DNA from: Corynebacterium sp. CNJ-954 | GTDB taxonomy: Bacteria; Actinomycetota; Actinomycetes; Mycobacteriales; Mycobacteriaceae | Length of the DNA stretch: 64,000 bases | Reading direction: 5' to 3' | Assembly: GCF_001942345.1 (NCBI RefSeq) | Contig: NZ_MKKI01000001.1 | Coordinates: 62,001-126,000, forward strand | Shown: positions 25,983-37,634 of the stretch, piece by piece | How positions within the stretch are numbered: the stretch's first letter is position 1 | How the letters are laid out: each line of letters opens with the position of its first letter | Notes under the pieces: generated by a model | What the model was told of the DNA's origin: nothing | What the model saw: only the letters and a program-made list of their open reading frames with translations | Database searches by the model: none | Translations under genes and position numbers: made by a program

Positions 25983-27241
25983 GTGCCGGCAGAGGTCACC
26001 GACCGCTCACCCGCCTCCACCGTTACCAACGACACGGAGACAGACGGGGCCACCAGCACCACCACCCCCGAACCGGTACGCAGCCCACTCACCCGCCTCG
26101 GACTCCGCGGACGTCCTCTCGCCTGGGCGAACTGGTTCTGCGTGGCCCTGGGGATCTACCTCCTGATCACCGCAGTCTCCGTGGTCGGCAGCGGTTTCAA
26201 GGCAGCCACCGGCGGCCAGGCCGAGGAACTCTTCTCCTTCGCCTCCAACCCCCTGGTCGCCTCATGATCGGACTGCTGGCCACCGCGCTGATCCAGTCCT
26301 CCACCACCGTGACCGCCATCATCGTCGGTCTGTGCGCCGGAGGCCTGCCGATGGCGACAGCGATCCCCATGCTCATGGGTGCCAACGTCGGAACCACCCT
26401 GACCAGCACCCTGGTGAGTCTCGGCATGGTCCGCGACCGTGAATCCTTCCGCCGGGCCTTCGCCGCCGCCTCCATCCACGACTTCTACAACCTGCTCGCC
26501 GTGGTGATCTTCCTCCCGCTGGAACTGGCTTTCGGCCTCCTGGAGAAAAGCTCACGCTGGCTGTCCACACAGATGGCAGGCAGTGACGGCGGCGTCCTCG
26601 CCGCTGTCTTCGGCGGTCTCGGCAACATTGTCACCGGTGTCACCGATCCCCTGGGCGACGTCATCGCCGCAACCGTCGCTCCTGTACCCGGCCCCTGGGA
26701 CGGAATCATCCTGATCTTCCTGGGCATCGCCATGATCCTGGCGGTGATCAGCTTCATCGGCACGTTGCTGAAAGTGGTGATGGTCGGACGTGCCAAACAG
26801 ATCCTGCATACCGCCATCGGGCGCGGCCCGGTCTCGGGAATCGCCTCCGGCACACTGATCACCGTGATGGTCCAGTCCTCCTCCACCACCACATCGTTGA
26901 TCGTCCCGCTTGCCGGTTCAGGCACTTTCTCCCTTCGCCAGGTCTATCCGTTCACCCTCGGCGCGAACGTCGGAACCACACTCACCGCGTTGATCGCGGC
27001 CTTCGCCTTCAGCGGCCCGGAAGCACAGTTCGCGCTGCAGGCGGCACTCGTGCACGTGCTGTACAACGTCTTCGCACTGCTGGTGATCTACGGTCTGCCC
27101 TTCCTCCGGTGGCTGCCCCCGGCCGGTGCCTCGACGCTCGCGCGACTCGGTGCCAGAAACAAGCTGTACGTGGCCGTCTGGGTGATCGGAGTCTTCCTCG
27201 TCCTGCCCGCCATCCTCGTTCTGCTGACGGTGCTGGTGTGA
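25983..27241 (+). CDS. nptA: Na+/phosphate symporter NptA, frame broken by one missing base
   Basis: This is a NaPi-IIb-like cotransporter (PF02690, two repeats). The inverted repeats each carry a QSSTT/QSSST signature ([12 protein letters not shown], then [13 protein letters not shown]) and GANVGTT twice. Eight or so hydrophobic segments are visible. The frame shifts at CC 26260-26261: one frame ends at a stop after NPLVAS, and the other continues [13 protein letters not shown]. One added base gives a 419-aa protein. GTG at 25983 has GGAG seven nucleotides upstream; ATG at 25971 is an alternative. Phosphate control is suggested by the PHO-box-like repeat upstream. Confidence 0.85.
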
Positions 27242-27493
27242 CCGCCTGACCCCGCAGAAGACCAGCTCGAACGCATTCTCGTCGATGCTGAAGACGCTCT
27301 GCAGGCTCTGCCGTGAAGAGCCCGCCGAACACCGTCGAGTCGGGGCGTTCCCTGGCGCTGGCAGAGGCGCCGGCTAACCGGCAGAGGTACCGGTCGGATC
27401 AGAGACGAACACCGACCGACGCCTCTGCCACTGAACCACCTGCTCTGCCGTCCCGACGCACCGGGGCAGAACCGGGGCAGCACCACGGCTGCG
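27242..27493. other. Intergenic region with a long imperfect hairpin
   Basis: The 252 bp between nptA and guaB3 (convergent) hold GGCAGAGG twice (27360-27367, 27380-27387) and its complement CCTCTGCC at 27422-27429. The 18-nt arms 27380-27397 and 27412-27429 pair with three mismatches around a 14-nt loop. It may terminate guaB3 or nptA transcripts. No coding frame is supported. Confidence 0.45.
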
Positions 27494-28645
27494 TCAGCGC
27501 ACCGCCAACGGGACTTTCTGGAAACTCTTCAGGTCGGTGTAGCCGCACTTCGCCATCGACCGTCGCAGGCCACCGACGAGGTTCTCCTCGCCATAGGGGT
27601 TGTCCGTGGGTCCGAACAGCAGCTTCTCCAGCGGCAGGGTCTCGCGGGAACCGAAGGTGCCGTACACCGCCTCCGCCTCGCCACGAGGGAGACTGGGGTG
27701 TGCCGCCACAGAAGGCCAGAAATGGCCACGCCCGCCGGAGGTGTCCGCCATGGCCAGCGGCGCCCCGAGGGACACGGCGTCCGCCCCACAGGCGATCGCC
27801 TTGGCGATGTCACCGGCGACCTCCATATGCGAGTCGGCGATGACGTGGACGTACCGGCCACCGGTCTCGTCCAGGTAGTCCAGCCGGGCAGCGGCGGCGT
27901 CGGCGACCGCGGAGGCCATGGGCACGTCGATCCCCAACGCCTGACTGTTCGTCGTGGTGCCCGACCCGACGATGACACCGGCCGCGCCGGTCCGCATGAG
28001 GTGCATCGCGGTGGTGTAGTCCACCACTCCGCCGGCGACGACGGGAACGTCCACGGATCCGATGAACTCCTTGAGGTTCAGCGGTTCGCCGTTGGAGTAC
28101 ACGTGCTCCGCCGACACCAGCGTGCCCTGGATCACCAGCAGGTCGATGCCCGCCTTGATCAAGGCGGGGGCGAAGTCGCGGGCGTTCTGCGGGGAGACAC
28201 GGACACCAAAGGTCACACCGGAGTCCCGGACCTCTGCGAGTCGTTCCGCCAGCAGACCGTGGTCCACCGGTGCAGCGTGCAGCTCCTGGAGCACGCGTTG
28301 TGCGGCGTTGTCCGGGGCAGGGAGGCCGAGCGGATCGGAGTCACCGGCAGCCGCACGGACCTTGCCGAGCGCCGCGTCGAGGTCACGGTGACGTCCCCAC
28401 AGCCCCTCGGCGTTGATGACGGGCAGTCCGCCGAGGCGGCCGAACTCCACGGCGAACTCGGGGGTCACCACGGCATCCGACGGATGCGCCATGAAGGGGA
28501 TGTCGAAACGGTAGGCGTCGATCCGCCAGGTCGTGTCGACGTCGTGGGACGAACGGGTACGCCGTGACGGCACGATGTTGATCTGGTCGAATCCGACGAC
28601 GCGGCGCGCCGTCCGCCCCATCCCGATGTTCACCTGTTCCTGCAT
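27494..28645 (-). CDS. guaB3: GuaB3-type IMP dehydrogenase-related protein
   Basis: The 383-aa TIM-barrel protein belongs to the GuaB3 family, which lacks CBS domains. Key segments are IPFMAHPSDAVVTPEFAVEFG, VVAGGVVDYTTAMHLM and GVIVGSGTTTNSQALG. In canonical IMP dehydrogenase the last loop holds the catalytic Cys (GSICTT); here it is replaced by SGTTTNS, so ordinary IMPDH chemistry is doubtful. Members in other bacteria have been linked to guanine nucleotide interconversion, but the activity is not certain. It follows guaB by 13 bp on the same strand and is probably cotranscribed. Confidence 0.85.
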   Translation of the reverse strand: MQEQVNIGMGRTARRVVGFDQINIVPSRRTRSSHDVDTTWRIDAYRFDIPFMAHPSDAVVTPEFAVEFGRLGGLPVINAEGLWGRHRDLDAALGKVRAAAGDSDPLGLPAPDNAAQRVLQELHAAPVDHGLLAERLAEVRDSGVTFGVRVSPQNARDFAPALIKAGIDLLVIQGTLVSAEHVYSNGEPLNLKEFIGSVDVPVVAGGVVDYTTAMHLMRTGAAGVIVGSGTTTNSQALGIDVPMASAVADAAAARLDYLDETGGRYVHVIADSHMEVAGDIAKAIACGADAVSLGAPLAMADTSGGRGHFWPSVAAHPSLPRGEAEAVYGTFGSRETLPLEKLLFGPTDNPYGEENLVGGLRRSMAKCGYTDLKSFQKVPLAVR

Positions 28646-28658
28646 GGGTACCTGGTTC

Positions 28659-30230
<1,572 letters not shown>

Positions 30231-30375
30231 TCAGCCGGAACTGTCGTCGGGTGTTTACCAGACAGGATAACCCGTCGCGCACGGTTATCCGCCATCAGCA
30301 CCCGGAGTACCCGGCATCCGCGCGCAGGACGCGTACGGGACGTACGGCACTGTTCCCCTCCCCGTTCGCAGCAGG

Positions 30376-30381
30376 TAGTCT
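30376..30381 (+). promoter_or_regulatory. -10 hexamer of the DUF5319 gene
   Basis: TAGTCT ends seven nucleotides before the GTG at 30389; no ribosome binding site fits between them. Confidence 0.4.
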
Positions 30382-30388
30382 CGTGTCC

Positions 30389-30796
30389 GTGGACTTCGAC
30401 GATTCTCTGATGCCCCCGGACCCCTTCGCCGATGATCCGGAGGATCCGGCGGCCCTGTTCGATGACGACGTGGACGAGCCGTTGTCCGACGACGAGCGCC
30501 ATGCTCTGCGTGAGGACCTGGCCAACGTCCGCCGCTTTCGCGAGCTGCTGGAACCCCGAGGGGTGCTGGGTGTGGCGATGACCTGTGACGACTGCCAGGA
30601 GCTGCACTACTACGACTGGCCGATCCTGGTGTCCAACCTGTCGACCATGCTCAATGACGGCCCGGTACCGGTCCACGAACCCGGCGCCGACCCCGACCCG
30701 GATTTCTACGTGCCCTGGGACTACTGCGCCGGGTACGCCGACGCCGCCGACTGGCTGAGCCGCGGACCGCGGACATTCCGTAAGTGGGGCCGCTAG
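30389..30796 (+). CDS. DUF5319 family protein
   Basis: The 135-aa acidic soluble protein begins VDFDDSLMPPDPFADDPEDP, a signature of the DUF5319 family found across actinobacteria. A CDDC motif (MTCDDCQELHYYDW, residues about 63-77) could bind metal or act as a redox pair. The C-terminus is aromatic-rich (VPWDYCAGYADAADWL). Function is unknown. The GTG at 30389 is supported by the TAGTCT hexamer upstream; GTG 30383 would add two residues. Confidence 0.75.
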   Translation: MDFDDSLMPPDPFADDPEDPAALFDDDVDEPLSDDERHALREDLANVRRFRELLEPRGVLGVAMTCDDCQELHYYDWPILVSNLSTMLNDGPVPVHEPGADPDPDFYVPWDYCAGYADAADWLSRGPRTFRKWGR

Positions 30797-30833
30797 AAAC
30801 CACGACCCCGGCGCCGGGGAACGGCCGTCGCGG

Positions 30834-31724
30834 TCAGGAGGAGGGCTCTGCCCCGGCCTCCGGATCATCCGGCTCACGCTGGGACTTCGGCGTGCTGCTC
30901 GGGGTGGACGACGTGGTCGACGTCGTCTTCGACGGGGCCGCCGCGGCACCACGCTGCGGCTCCGCCATCACCATCGGCCCGCCCGCCCCGGGTGTCTCGG
31001 CAGGAACCTCGGAGGCCTCGGCGTCACCGGCCGACTCTCCCCCGTCCGTCGCCGGGCCGCCGTCGCCGGTGGTGTCGGTCGGATCGACGGGCTGAGCCTC
31101 CGTCCCCGGCTCCGGATCCGCCAACACCATGCCGCCCGCATCGGCACCGTGGTCAACGGCACCGTCGTCTGTGGCGGGCGCGGAGGGGTCGTCATGTCCC
31201 TCCGATGCGGGGGCGGCCGTGTCCGGTGTCGTGTCGCCGGAACGACGCGGCGTGTCCGCGTCGTCCCCTCCACTCTGCTGGGCGGATTCGGCGACGACGG
31301 AGTCCGACTGTCCGGAGCTCCCGGAATTACCCGTCGTCAGGGCCCCGACGGTGAAACCTCCGACGACAAGCGCGGCGGCGACGCCACTGCCCACCACCAG
31401 GGATGTCAACGAGACCCCACCCAGGGCGGCGACGCCACCGGCACGGCGCATCGCGCGGCGCCGGCGACGTCCCGCCAGAGGCGTCACCGCAACCGAGCCG
31501 TCCTGCGCTTCAGTAGGGTCGACGACGGGGGCAGCCGGAATGTCCCGTGCGCTCTCGGCACGGGCATCAGCGAGAAGACGGTAGAGCGGGTCAGCACCGT
31601 CAACCTTCTCCCCGGCGGCAATGGCGTCCAGCATCCGGTCGGCTGCACGCACGGCATCGACGTCGACACCATTCATGGCATCGTCGTCGAAACCCTGCGG
31701 GTCCCACCTGTGCTTGTCCATCAT
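30834..31724 (-). CDS. rsdA: Anti-sigma-D factor RsdA
   Basis: The 296-aa single-pass membrane protein follows sigD with an ATGA-type overlap. The N-terminal ~75 residues (FDDDAMNGVDVDAVRAADRM and surrounding helices) are the sigma-D-binding region of RsdA proteins. One transmembrane helix follows (VAALGGVSLTSLVVGSGVAA). The C-terminal ~150 residues are a low-complexity extracytoplasmic tail rich in Asp, Thr, Ala and Pro. It should hold SigD inactive at the membrane until proteolysis or a signal releases it. The overlap implies balanced synthesis with its sigma factor. Confidence 0.82.
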   Translation of the reverse strand: MMDKHRWDPQGFDDDAMNGVDVDAVRAADRMLDAIAAGEKVDGADPLYRLLADARAESARDIPAAPVVDPTEAQDGSVAVTPLAGRRRRRAMRRAGGVAALGGVSLTSLVVGSGVAAALVVGGFTVGALTTGNSGSSGQSDSVVAESAQQSGGDDADTPRRSGDTTPDTAAPASEGHDDPSAPATDDGAVDHGADAGGMVLADPEPGTEAQPVDPTDTTGDGGPATDGGESAGDAEASEVPAETPGAGGPMVMAEPQRGAAAAPSKTTSTTSSTPSSTPKSQREPDDPEAGAEPSS

Positions 31725-32305
31725 TCCGTCCTCGAAGTCTCGCGGGATTCCAGGGTCTCCCGCATCTTGGCCAACGCCCTGAACTGTGCAACCCGCACCG
31801 CACCAGCAGTCGACCCGACGATCTCCGCCGTCTCCTCGGCGGAGTATCCACCGAAGACCCTGAGAGTCACGATCTGTCGTGCCTTGTCACTGAGCGTATC
31901 GAGCAACTGGGCGACTTCGTTACAGGAACTCAGGTCGACAGCCACCGATTCAGGGGTGCTGGTGACCACCTCCTGATCCGGCACCTCGTCGGTGGGAACA
32001 GACAGGTCACGGGACTGCGAGCGACGGGCGTCGACGATCTTGTTCGCGGCGATCCGGTAGACGAACGCCATGAACGGTTTGCCCTGGTCCTCGTAGCCGG
32101 GTATCGCGCGTGCGACGGCGAGACAGATCTCCTGCGCCAGGTCCTCCGGGGTGGGGTACTTCGTGGACGGGACACGGGCCCGGCAGTACCGCACGACCGG
32201 CGGGTGGATGAGATCGATGATGCGCTGGAGCGCCCGCCCGTCCCCCTCCACTGCGGAGGGGACGAGACGGGGCAGAGCCTCGTCGATGTCGTCAGTCGCT
32301 GTCAT
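31721..32305 (-). CDS. sigD: ECF RNA polymerase sigma factor SigD
   Basis: The 194-aa ECF sigma factor has region 2 (PEDLAQEICLAVARAIPGYE, then FMAFVYRIAANKIVDARR) and region 4 (LLDTLSDKARQIVTLRVFGG, then SAEETAEIVGSTAGAVRVAQ) joined by a short linker. In mycobacteria and corynebacteria SigD controls cell-envelope genes. The ATG at 32305 gives MTATDDIDEALPRLV; AGGA lies close upstream. The context sigD-rsdA next to a WhiB gene and groES-groEL1 matches C. glutamicum. Upstream in-frame codons were rejected because they add a poorly conserved segment. Confidence 0.88.
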   Translation of the reverse strand: MTATDDIDEALPRLVPSAVEGDGRALQRIIDLIHPPVVRYCRARVPSTKYPTPEDLAQEICLAVARAIPGYEDQGKPFMAFVYRIAANKIVDARRSQSRDLSVPTDEVPDQEVVTSTPESVAVDLSSCNEVAQLLDTLSDKARQIVTLRVFGGYSAEETAEIVGSTAGAVRVAQFRALAKMRETLESRETSRTE

Positions 32306-32579
32306 AGTCCTCGTGAAACCACGGTCAGGGCAGGCTGTCGGTTCGCCGGTCAAGCTCGCCTGCCTGTGGGGTGAAATTACCACAGCAAACCGTGCGCCCG
32401 GGACTCACCCGGTGATACCCGGCGGGAACCGGAGCATGCCGACCGCGGAAAATGTCACATCCTGAACAGCTGCCGGACACCTGTTGTTCACACACGGGGA
32501 CGACCCTGGGGGTCGGTGGAAAGAACGCAGATCCACCGGATTCAGCACTCAGAAATACTTGACGTACAGGAGAACAGCC

Positions 32580-32900
32580 ATGCCACAGACGAGCGACCTC
32601 CCCGGCCCCGCCACAGCCTTCTGGGACTGGCAGCTCCACGGTTCCTGCCGGGGAGCAGAGTCCGCCGTCTTCTTCCACCCCGACGGAGAACGTGGGCGGG
32701 CACGCTCACTGCGGGAACACCGCGCCAAAGCCATCTGCAACGAATGCCCGGTACTGGCCCAGTGCAAGGAGCACGCCCTCAGCGTCGGGGAGGTCTACGG
32801 GATCTGGGGCGGAATGGGTGAGTCCGAACGCGCCGCCGCCCAGAACGGGCGTGCCCGGCGTCTCCGGCCTGCCAGGGAAAGCCGCCGACTGGCGTCCTGA
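32580..32900 (+). CDS. WhiB-family iron-sulfur regulator (WhcB-like position)
   Basis: The 106-aa protein holds the four WhiB cysteines C23, C53, C56 and C62 (C-x29-C-x2-C-x5-C), which bind a [4Fe-4S] cluster, followed by the G(I/V)WGG turn (residues 74-78) and a basic tail that contacts DNA. WhiB proteins act with sigma factors in redox and stress control. The ATG at 32580 is preceded by AGGAGA. The position between sigD and groEL1 is that of whcB in C. glutamicum, but paralogue identity is inferred from context only. Confidence 0.88.
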   Translation: MPQTSDLPGPATAFWDWQLHGSCRGAESAVFFHPDGERGRARSLREHRAKAICNECPVLAQCKEHALSVGEVYGIWGGMGESERAAAQNGRARRLRPARESRRLAS

Positions 32901-32913
32901 CCAACAGGACGAC

Positions 32914-32957
32914 GAAGCCCCCGCCCCGGCCAGAACATGACCGGAAACGGGGGCTTC
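32914..32957. terminator. Bidirectional terminator between the WhiB gene and groEL1
   Basis: GAAGCCCCCG (32914-32923) pairs perfectly with CGGGGGCTTC (32948-32957) across a 24-nt internal segment that contains its own GGCC/CCGG-type pairing. It lies between convergent genes. Confidence 0.75.
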
Positions 32958-32974
32958 AGACGTGCCCGGGACCC

Positions 32975-34591
<1,617 letters not shown>

Positions 34592-34598
34592 TCACGAC

Positions 34599-34904
34599 CT
34601 ACTTCGCGGAGTCGACGACGGCGAGGATGTCACGCTGGTTGAGCAGCAGGTACTCTTCCCCGTCGTACTTGAGCTCGGTGCCGCCGTAGCGGGAGAACAC
34701 GACCGTGTCGCCGACCTCGACGTCCATCGGGATGCGGTCGTCATCGTCGTGCCAGCGGCCCGGGCCGACGGCCACGACGGTGGCCTCCTGCGGCTTCTCC
34801 TTGGCGGAGTCCGGGATGACCAGACCGGATGCGGTGGTGGTCTCGGCCTCGACGATCTGGACGAGGACGCGGTCCTCGAGCGGCTTGATGTTGACGTTAG
34901 CCAC
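34599..34904 (-). CDS. groES: 10-kDa co-chaperonin GroES
   Basis: The 101-aa heptameric lid protein has [18 protein letters not shown], the mobile loop [17 protein letters not shown] and the conserved [19 protein letters not shown]. The GTG at 34904 has GGAGG about eight nucleotides upstream and gives the normal length; longer frames were rejected. It is cotranscribed with groEL1. Confidence 0.95.
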   Translation of the reverse strand: MANVNIKPLEDRVLVQIVEAETTTASGLVIPDSAKEKPQEATVVAVGPGRWHDDDDRIPMDVEVGDTVVFSRYGGTELKYDGEEYLLLNQRDILAVVDSAK

Positions 34905-35017
34905 GTTGAATACCTCCGTGTTTGCGTACATGCAGTGATCGGAATTGTCTTGTGTTCCGGTTGGTATATCCTGCACAGCCGTCGTCGCGGGTGAACAACT
35001 GTGTGTCACACAACCAC

Positions 35018-35044
35018 TTGGCACTCTACCCTGCCAAGTGCTAG
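35018..35044. promoter_or_regulatory. CIRCE (HrcA) element upstream of groES-groEL1
   Basis: TTGGCACTC-N9-AAGTGCTAG matches the CIRCE consensus TTAGCACTC-N9-GAGTGCTAA at 15 of 18 arm positions. It overlaps the stop codon of the upstream tsaD part (TAG at 35043-35041) and lies about 115 bp before the groES start. Confidence 0.8.
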
Positions 35045-37452
35045 CCCTCAACAAGGGAGGGTGCCAACACGGGCACCTCGACATCCATCGAGGGATCGGT
35101 CGCGGCATCCAGTGAGCTCGCCGGTGCTCCCGCCTCGATCAGCCGCGCCGCGAGCGTCGCGATCATCACCCCGTTGTCCGTGCACAGGGGCAGCGCCGGC
35201 ACGACGAGACGCACACCCACTGCCGCACACCGCTCGGCGGCGAGCGCCCGCAGACGACGGTTGGCCGACACTCCCCCACCGAGCAGCATCACCGTGGCGC
35301 CGGTGTCGACACAGGCCCGCACCGCCTTCGCGGTCAGCACGTCGACGACCGCCTCTTGGAAGGACGCGCAGACATCCTCGACCGGAATCGTGCGTCCCTC
35401 TGCCGCAGCCTTCTCCACGAACCGGGCGACCGCCGTCTTGAGCCCGGAGAAGGAGAAGTCGTAGGCGGCGTCCCCCGGGCGGCTCATCCCCCGGGGGAAG
35501 GCGATCGCCGCCGGGTCCCCCTGCGCGGCGAGCCGGTCGATCACGGGACCACCCGGGTACCCGAGTCCGAGCAGTCGGGCGACCTTGTCGTAGGCCTCAC
35601 CGGCGGCGTCATCCAGTGTGGAGCCCAGCTCGACCATCGGACGTCCGACCCCGTTGACCTGGAGGATCTGCGTGTGTCCACCGCTGACCAGCAGTGCGAC
35701 CGCACGGTCGAGATCGCCGACCGCCCCGGCGTCGTCGTCACCGTCCACCTCGAGCGTACCGACGGCCACGTGCCCGCCGAGGTGGTTGACGCCGTAGAAC
35801 GGCACCCCCCACGCCGCCGCGTACGCCTTGGCAGCCGCCGCACCGACCAGCAGTGCCCCGGCGAGACCGGGCCCCACCGTCGCCGCCACCGCGTCCGGAC
35901 GGCGTCGTCCCCCGGTGGCCGCCGTGGCCCGTTCAAGATCGTCGAGAGCCGCCGCCATCGTCGGCCCCATCGACTCCAGGTGCGCACGGGAGGCGATCTC
36001 CGGCACCACCCCTCCGAATCGGGCGTGCTGTTCCATGGAGGAGGCGACCCGGTTCGACACCTGCCGGACCCGCCCGTCGGAGTGCAGCTCGACGACTCCC
36101 ACGCCGGTCTCGTCACAGGAGCTTTCGATCCCCATGATCAGGCGCGGTGCCTCGGACATCCGCCGTGACCGGGCCGGACGGCACATCGTGTAGGCGTCCG
36201 CACCGGAAGGCCGGTAGTAGTTACGGCGGGTACCGGTGATGTCGAAACCGTAACTGCGGTACAGGCTGATCGCCGGGCCGTTGTCGGTCCGGACCTCCAG
36301 GTACACCGGACCGTCGTCCCTGTCCGCGAGGTCCATCAGCGGATCCATCAGCTTGCGGGACCATCCCCGCCCCTGCACGGCAGGCTCCAGGCCGATCGTG
36401 TGGATCTCGAACTCCGGGTCGCCGGCCGGACCGTTCTTCGCCAGGCCGGCGTAGCCGACCAGCCGCTCCTGCGACGTCCCCTGCCCGGTGACCATGCCCA
36501 GGTAGACCGTGTTCGGCGCAGTGATCTCACTGGCGAACCCCGCCTCCGGCCACGGCGAGTCACCGTGGAAGAGCTCCGCCTCGATCTCGGCGCACCGTGC
36601 CGCGGCCTGTGGGGCGAGCGGCCCGACGCTCGGCTGCACCGTACCCGCCGCGTCCTCCGGTGCCGACACCTCACCGGTGCTGTCACCGACCTCGTCCACA
36701 CGACTGAAGTCAAGTGCCGCGGAGGTCTGCACCGCTTTCGGTTCCACTGCATCGGGACGGCGCAGGTACAGCGCCCGCAGCGGGGCACCAGGATGTCGCA
36801 GCCCCTCAACTCCCCCGAGGAGCTGCACCGCCGCGGTGACGAGACCTACCGGAGTGGGACGTGCGTCCGCGTCCACCACCGTCCACCCGGTCACTCCGCC
36901 GGCCCGCTCGGCAACCTCCCGGGAGGCCAGGACCTCCGCCTCCGGGACCGCCGCGATGACGTCGTCCGGCGCAGCGACCGCCGGGCCGTCGAGCACCGCC
37001 CCGGTGGCACCGTCGATGAGGCTCCAGTACCACTCGCGCCGCCGTGCGTCACTGACAACCAGGCGACGGAAACTGCCGACGGCCGCAGTGGCGGCGGTCG
37101 CAGTGGCGGCGGTCGCACAATGCCCCGGGACCCCGTGCACGGGGATGCCGAGGGCGTCACCGAACGCCGCGCCGGTCGCCATCCCGACGCGCAGTCCGGT
37201 GAACGGCCCGGGACCGACACCCACGACGACCGCGTCCAGGTCCTCGGGCGTGATTCCAGCCTCCTCGAGGGACGCGAGGATGTTCGGGGTGAGCACCTCC
37301 ATATGCCCCCGCGGGTTGAGCTCCACCCGCTCGGCGAGCAGACGTGGCCGTCGCTCAGAACCGACGGCAGAACCGACCGCAGAACCGACGGGACACTCCA
37401 CCACCCCCGCGATGACGTACGAGGTGGAGGTGTCGACCGAGAGAACATGCAT
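35041..37452 (-). CDS. TsaB-RimI-TsaD fusion protein
   Basis: One open frame of 803 aa joins three normally separate proteins. Residues about 1-235 are TsaB ([32 protein letters not shown]). About 245-425 are a RimI-like GNAT acetyltransferase ([47 protein letters not shown]). From about 445 is TsaD ([43 protein letters not shown]). TsaB and TsaD, with TsaE, make the t6A37 modification of tRNAs; RimI acetylates ribosomal protein S18. The ATG at 37452 is preferred over upstream codons. Pairwise fusions of these neighbours are known in actinobacteria; a triple fusion is less common. Short repeats encode [10 protein letters not shown] near residue 20. Given the nearby frame errors, the junctions deserve checking. 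Confidence 0.8.
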   Translation of the reverse strand: MHVLSVDTSTSYVIAGVVECPVGSAVGSAVGSERRPRLLAERVELNPRGHMEVLTPNILASLEEAGITPEDLDAVVVGVGPGPFTGLRVGMATGAAFGDALGIPVHGVPGHCATAATATAATAAVGSFRRLVVSDARRREWYWSLIDGATGAVLDGPAVAAPDDVIAAVPEAEVLASREVAERAGGVTGWTVVDADARPTPVGLVTAAVQLLGGVEGLRHPGAPLRALYLRRPDAVEPKAVQTSAALDFSRVDEVGDSTGEVSAPEDAAGTVQPSVGPLAPQAAARCAEIEAELFHGDSPWPEAGFASEITAPNTVYLGMVTGQGTSQERLVGYAGLAKNGPAGDPEFEIHTIGLEPAVQGRGWSRKLMDPLMDLADRDDGPVYLEVRTDNGPAISLYRSYGFDITGTRRNYYRPSGADAYTMCRPARSRRMSEAPRLIMGIESSCDETGVGVVELHSDGRVRQVSNRVASSMEQHARFGGVVPEIASRAHLESMGPTMAAALDDLERATAATGGRRRPDAVAATVGPGLAGALLVGAAAAKAYAAAWGVPFYGVNHLGGHVAVGTLEVDGDDDAGAVGDLDRAVALLVSGGHTQILQVNGVGRPMVELGSTLDDAAGEAYDKVARLLGLGYPGGPVIDRLAAQGDPAAIAFPRGMSRPGDAAYDFSFSGLKTAVARFVEKAAAEGRTIPVEDVCASFQEAVVDVLTAKAVRACVDTGATVMLLGGGVSANRRLRALAAERCAAVGVRLVVPALPLCTDNGVMIATLAARLIEAGAPASSLDAATDPSMDVEVPVLAPSLVEG

Positions 37453-37634
37453 GGAACGCGATTCTACCCCGGCACCCCGACATGGAATAGGCGAAGCCCC
37501 GTCGCACTCTCCAATTGCGACGGGGCCTCTGGATACACCCCTCACGGTGATCCGTCACCCATTTTGGCACCACATGCAGTTTCTCGCCAATCAATTCCAC
37601 TTATGGGGGATATTATCGGGGGGATTCAGAAGTG
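37453..37634. other. 182-bp gap between alr-tsaE and the tsaB fusion gene
   Basis: Apart from the hairpin at 37496-37526 the gap contains an AT-rich patch (37570-37620, with GATATTAT) unlike the surrounding GC-rich DNA. This may be the promoter of the tsaB-rimI-tsaD gene. No coding frame is supported. Confidence 0.35.
37496..37526. terminator. Hairpin between alr-tsaE and the tsaB fusion gene
   Basis: GCCCCGTCGCA (37496-37506) and TGCGACGGGGC (37516-37526) pair perfectly around a 9-nt loop, 3' of the alr-tsaE stop. Only a short TT run follows on the minus strand. It may end or attenuate the upstream transcript. Confidence 0.55.

Noticed and set aside
27394..27465. tRNA-like D-arm (GTGGTTCAGTGGCAGAG, minus strand) after guaB3
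   Set aside because: There is no T-arm consensus (GGTTCRANYCC), no 7-bp acceptor stem and no 7-nt anticodon loop; the pairing is better explained as a simple hairpin.
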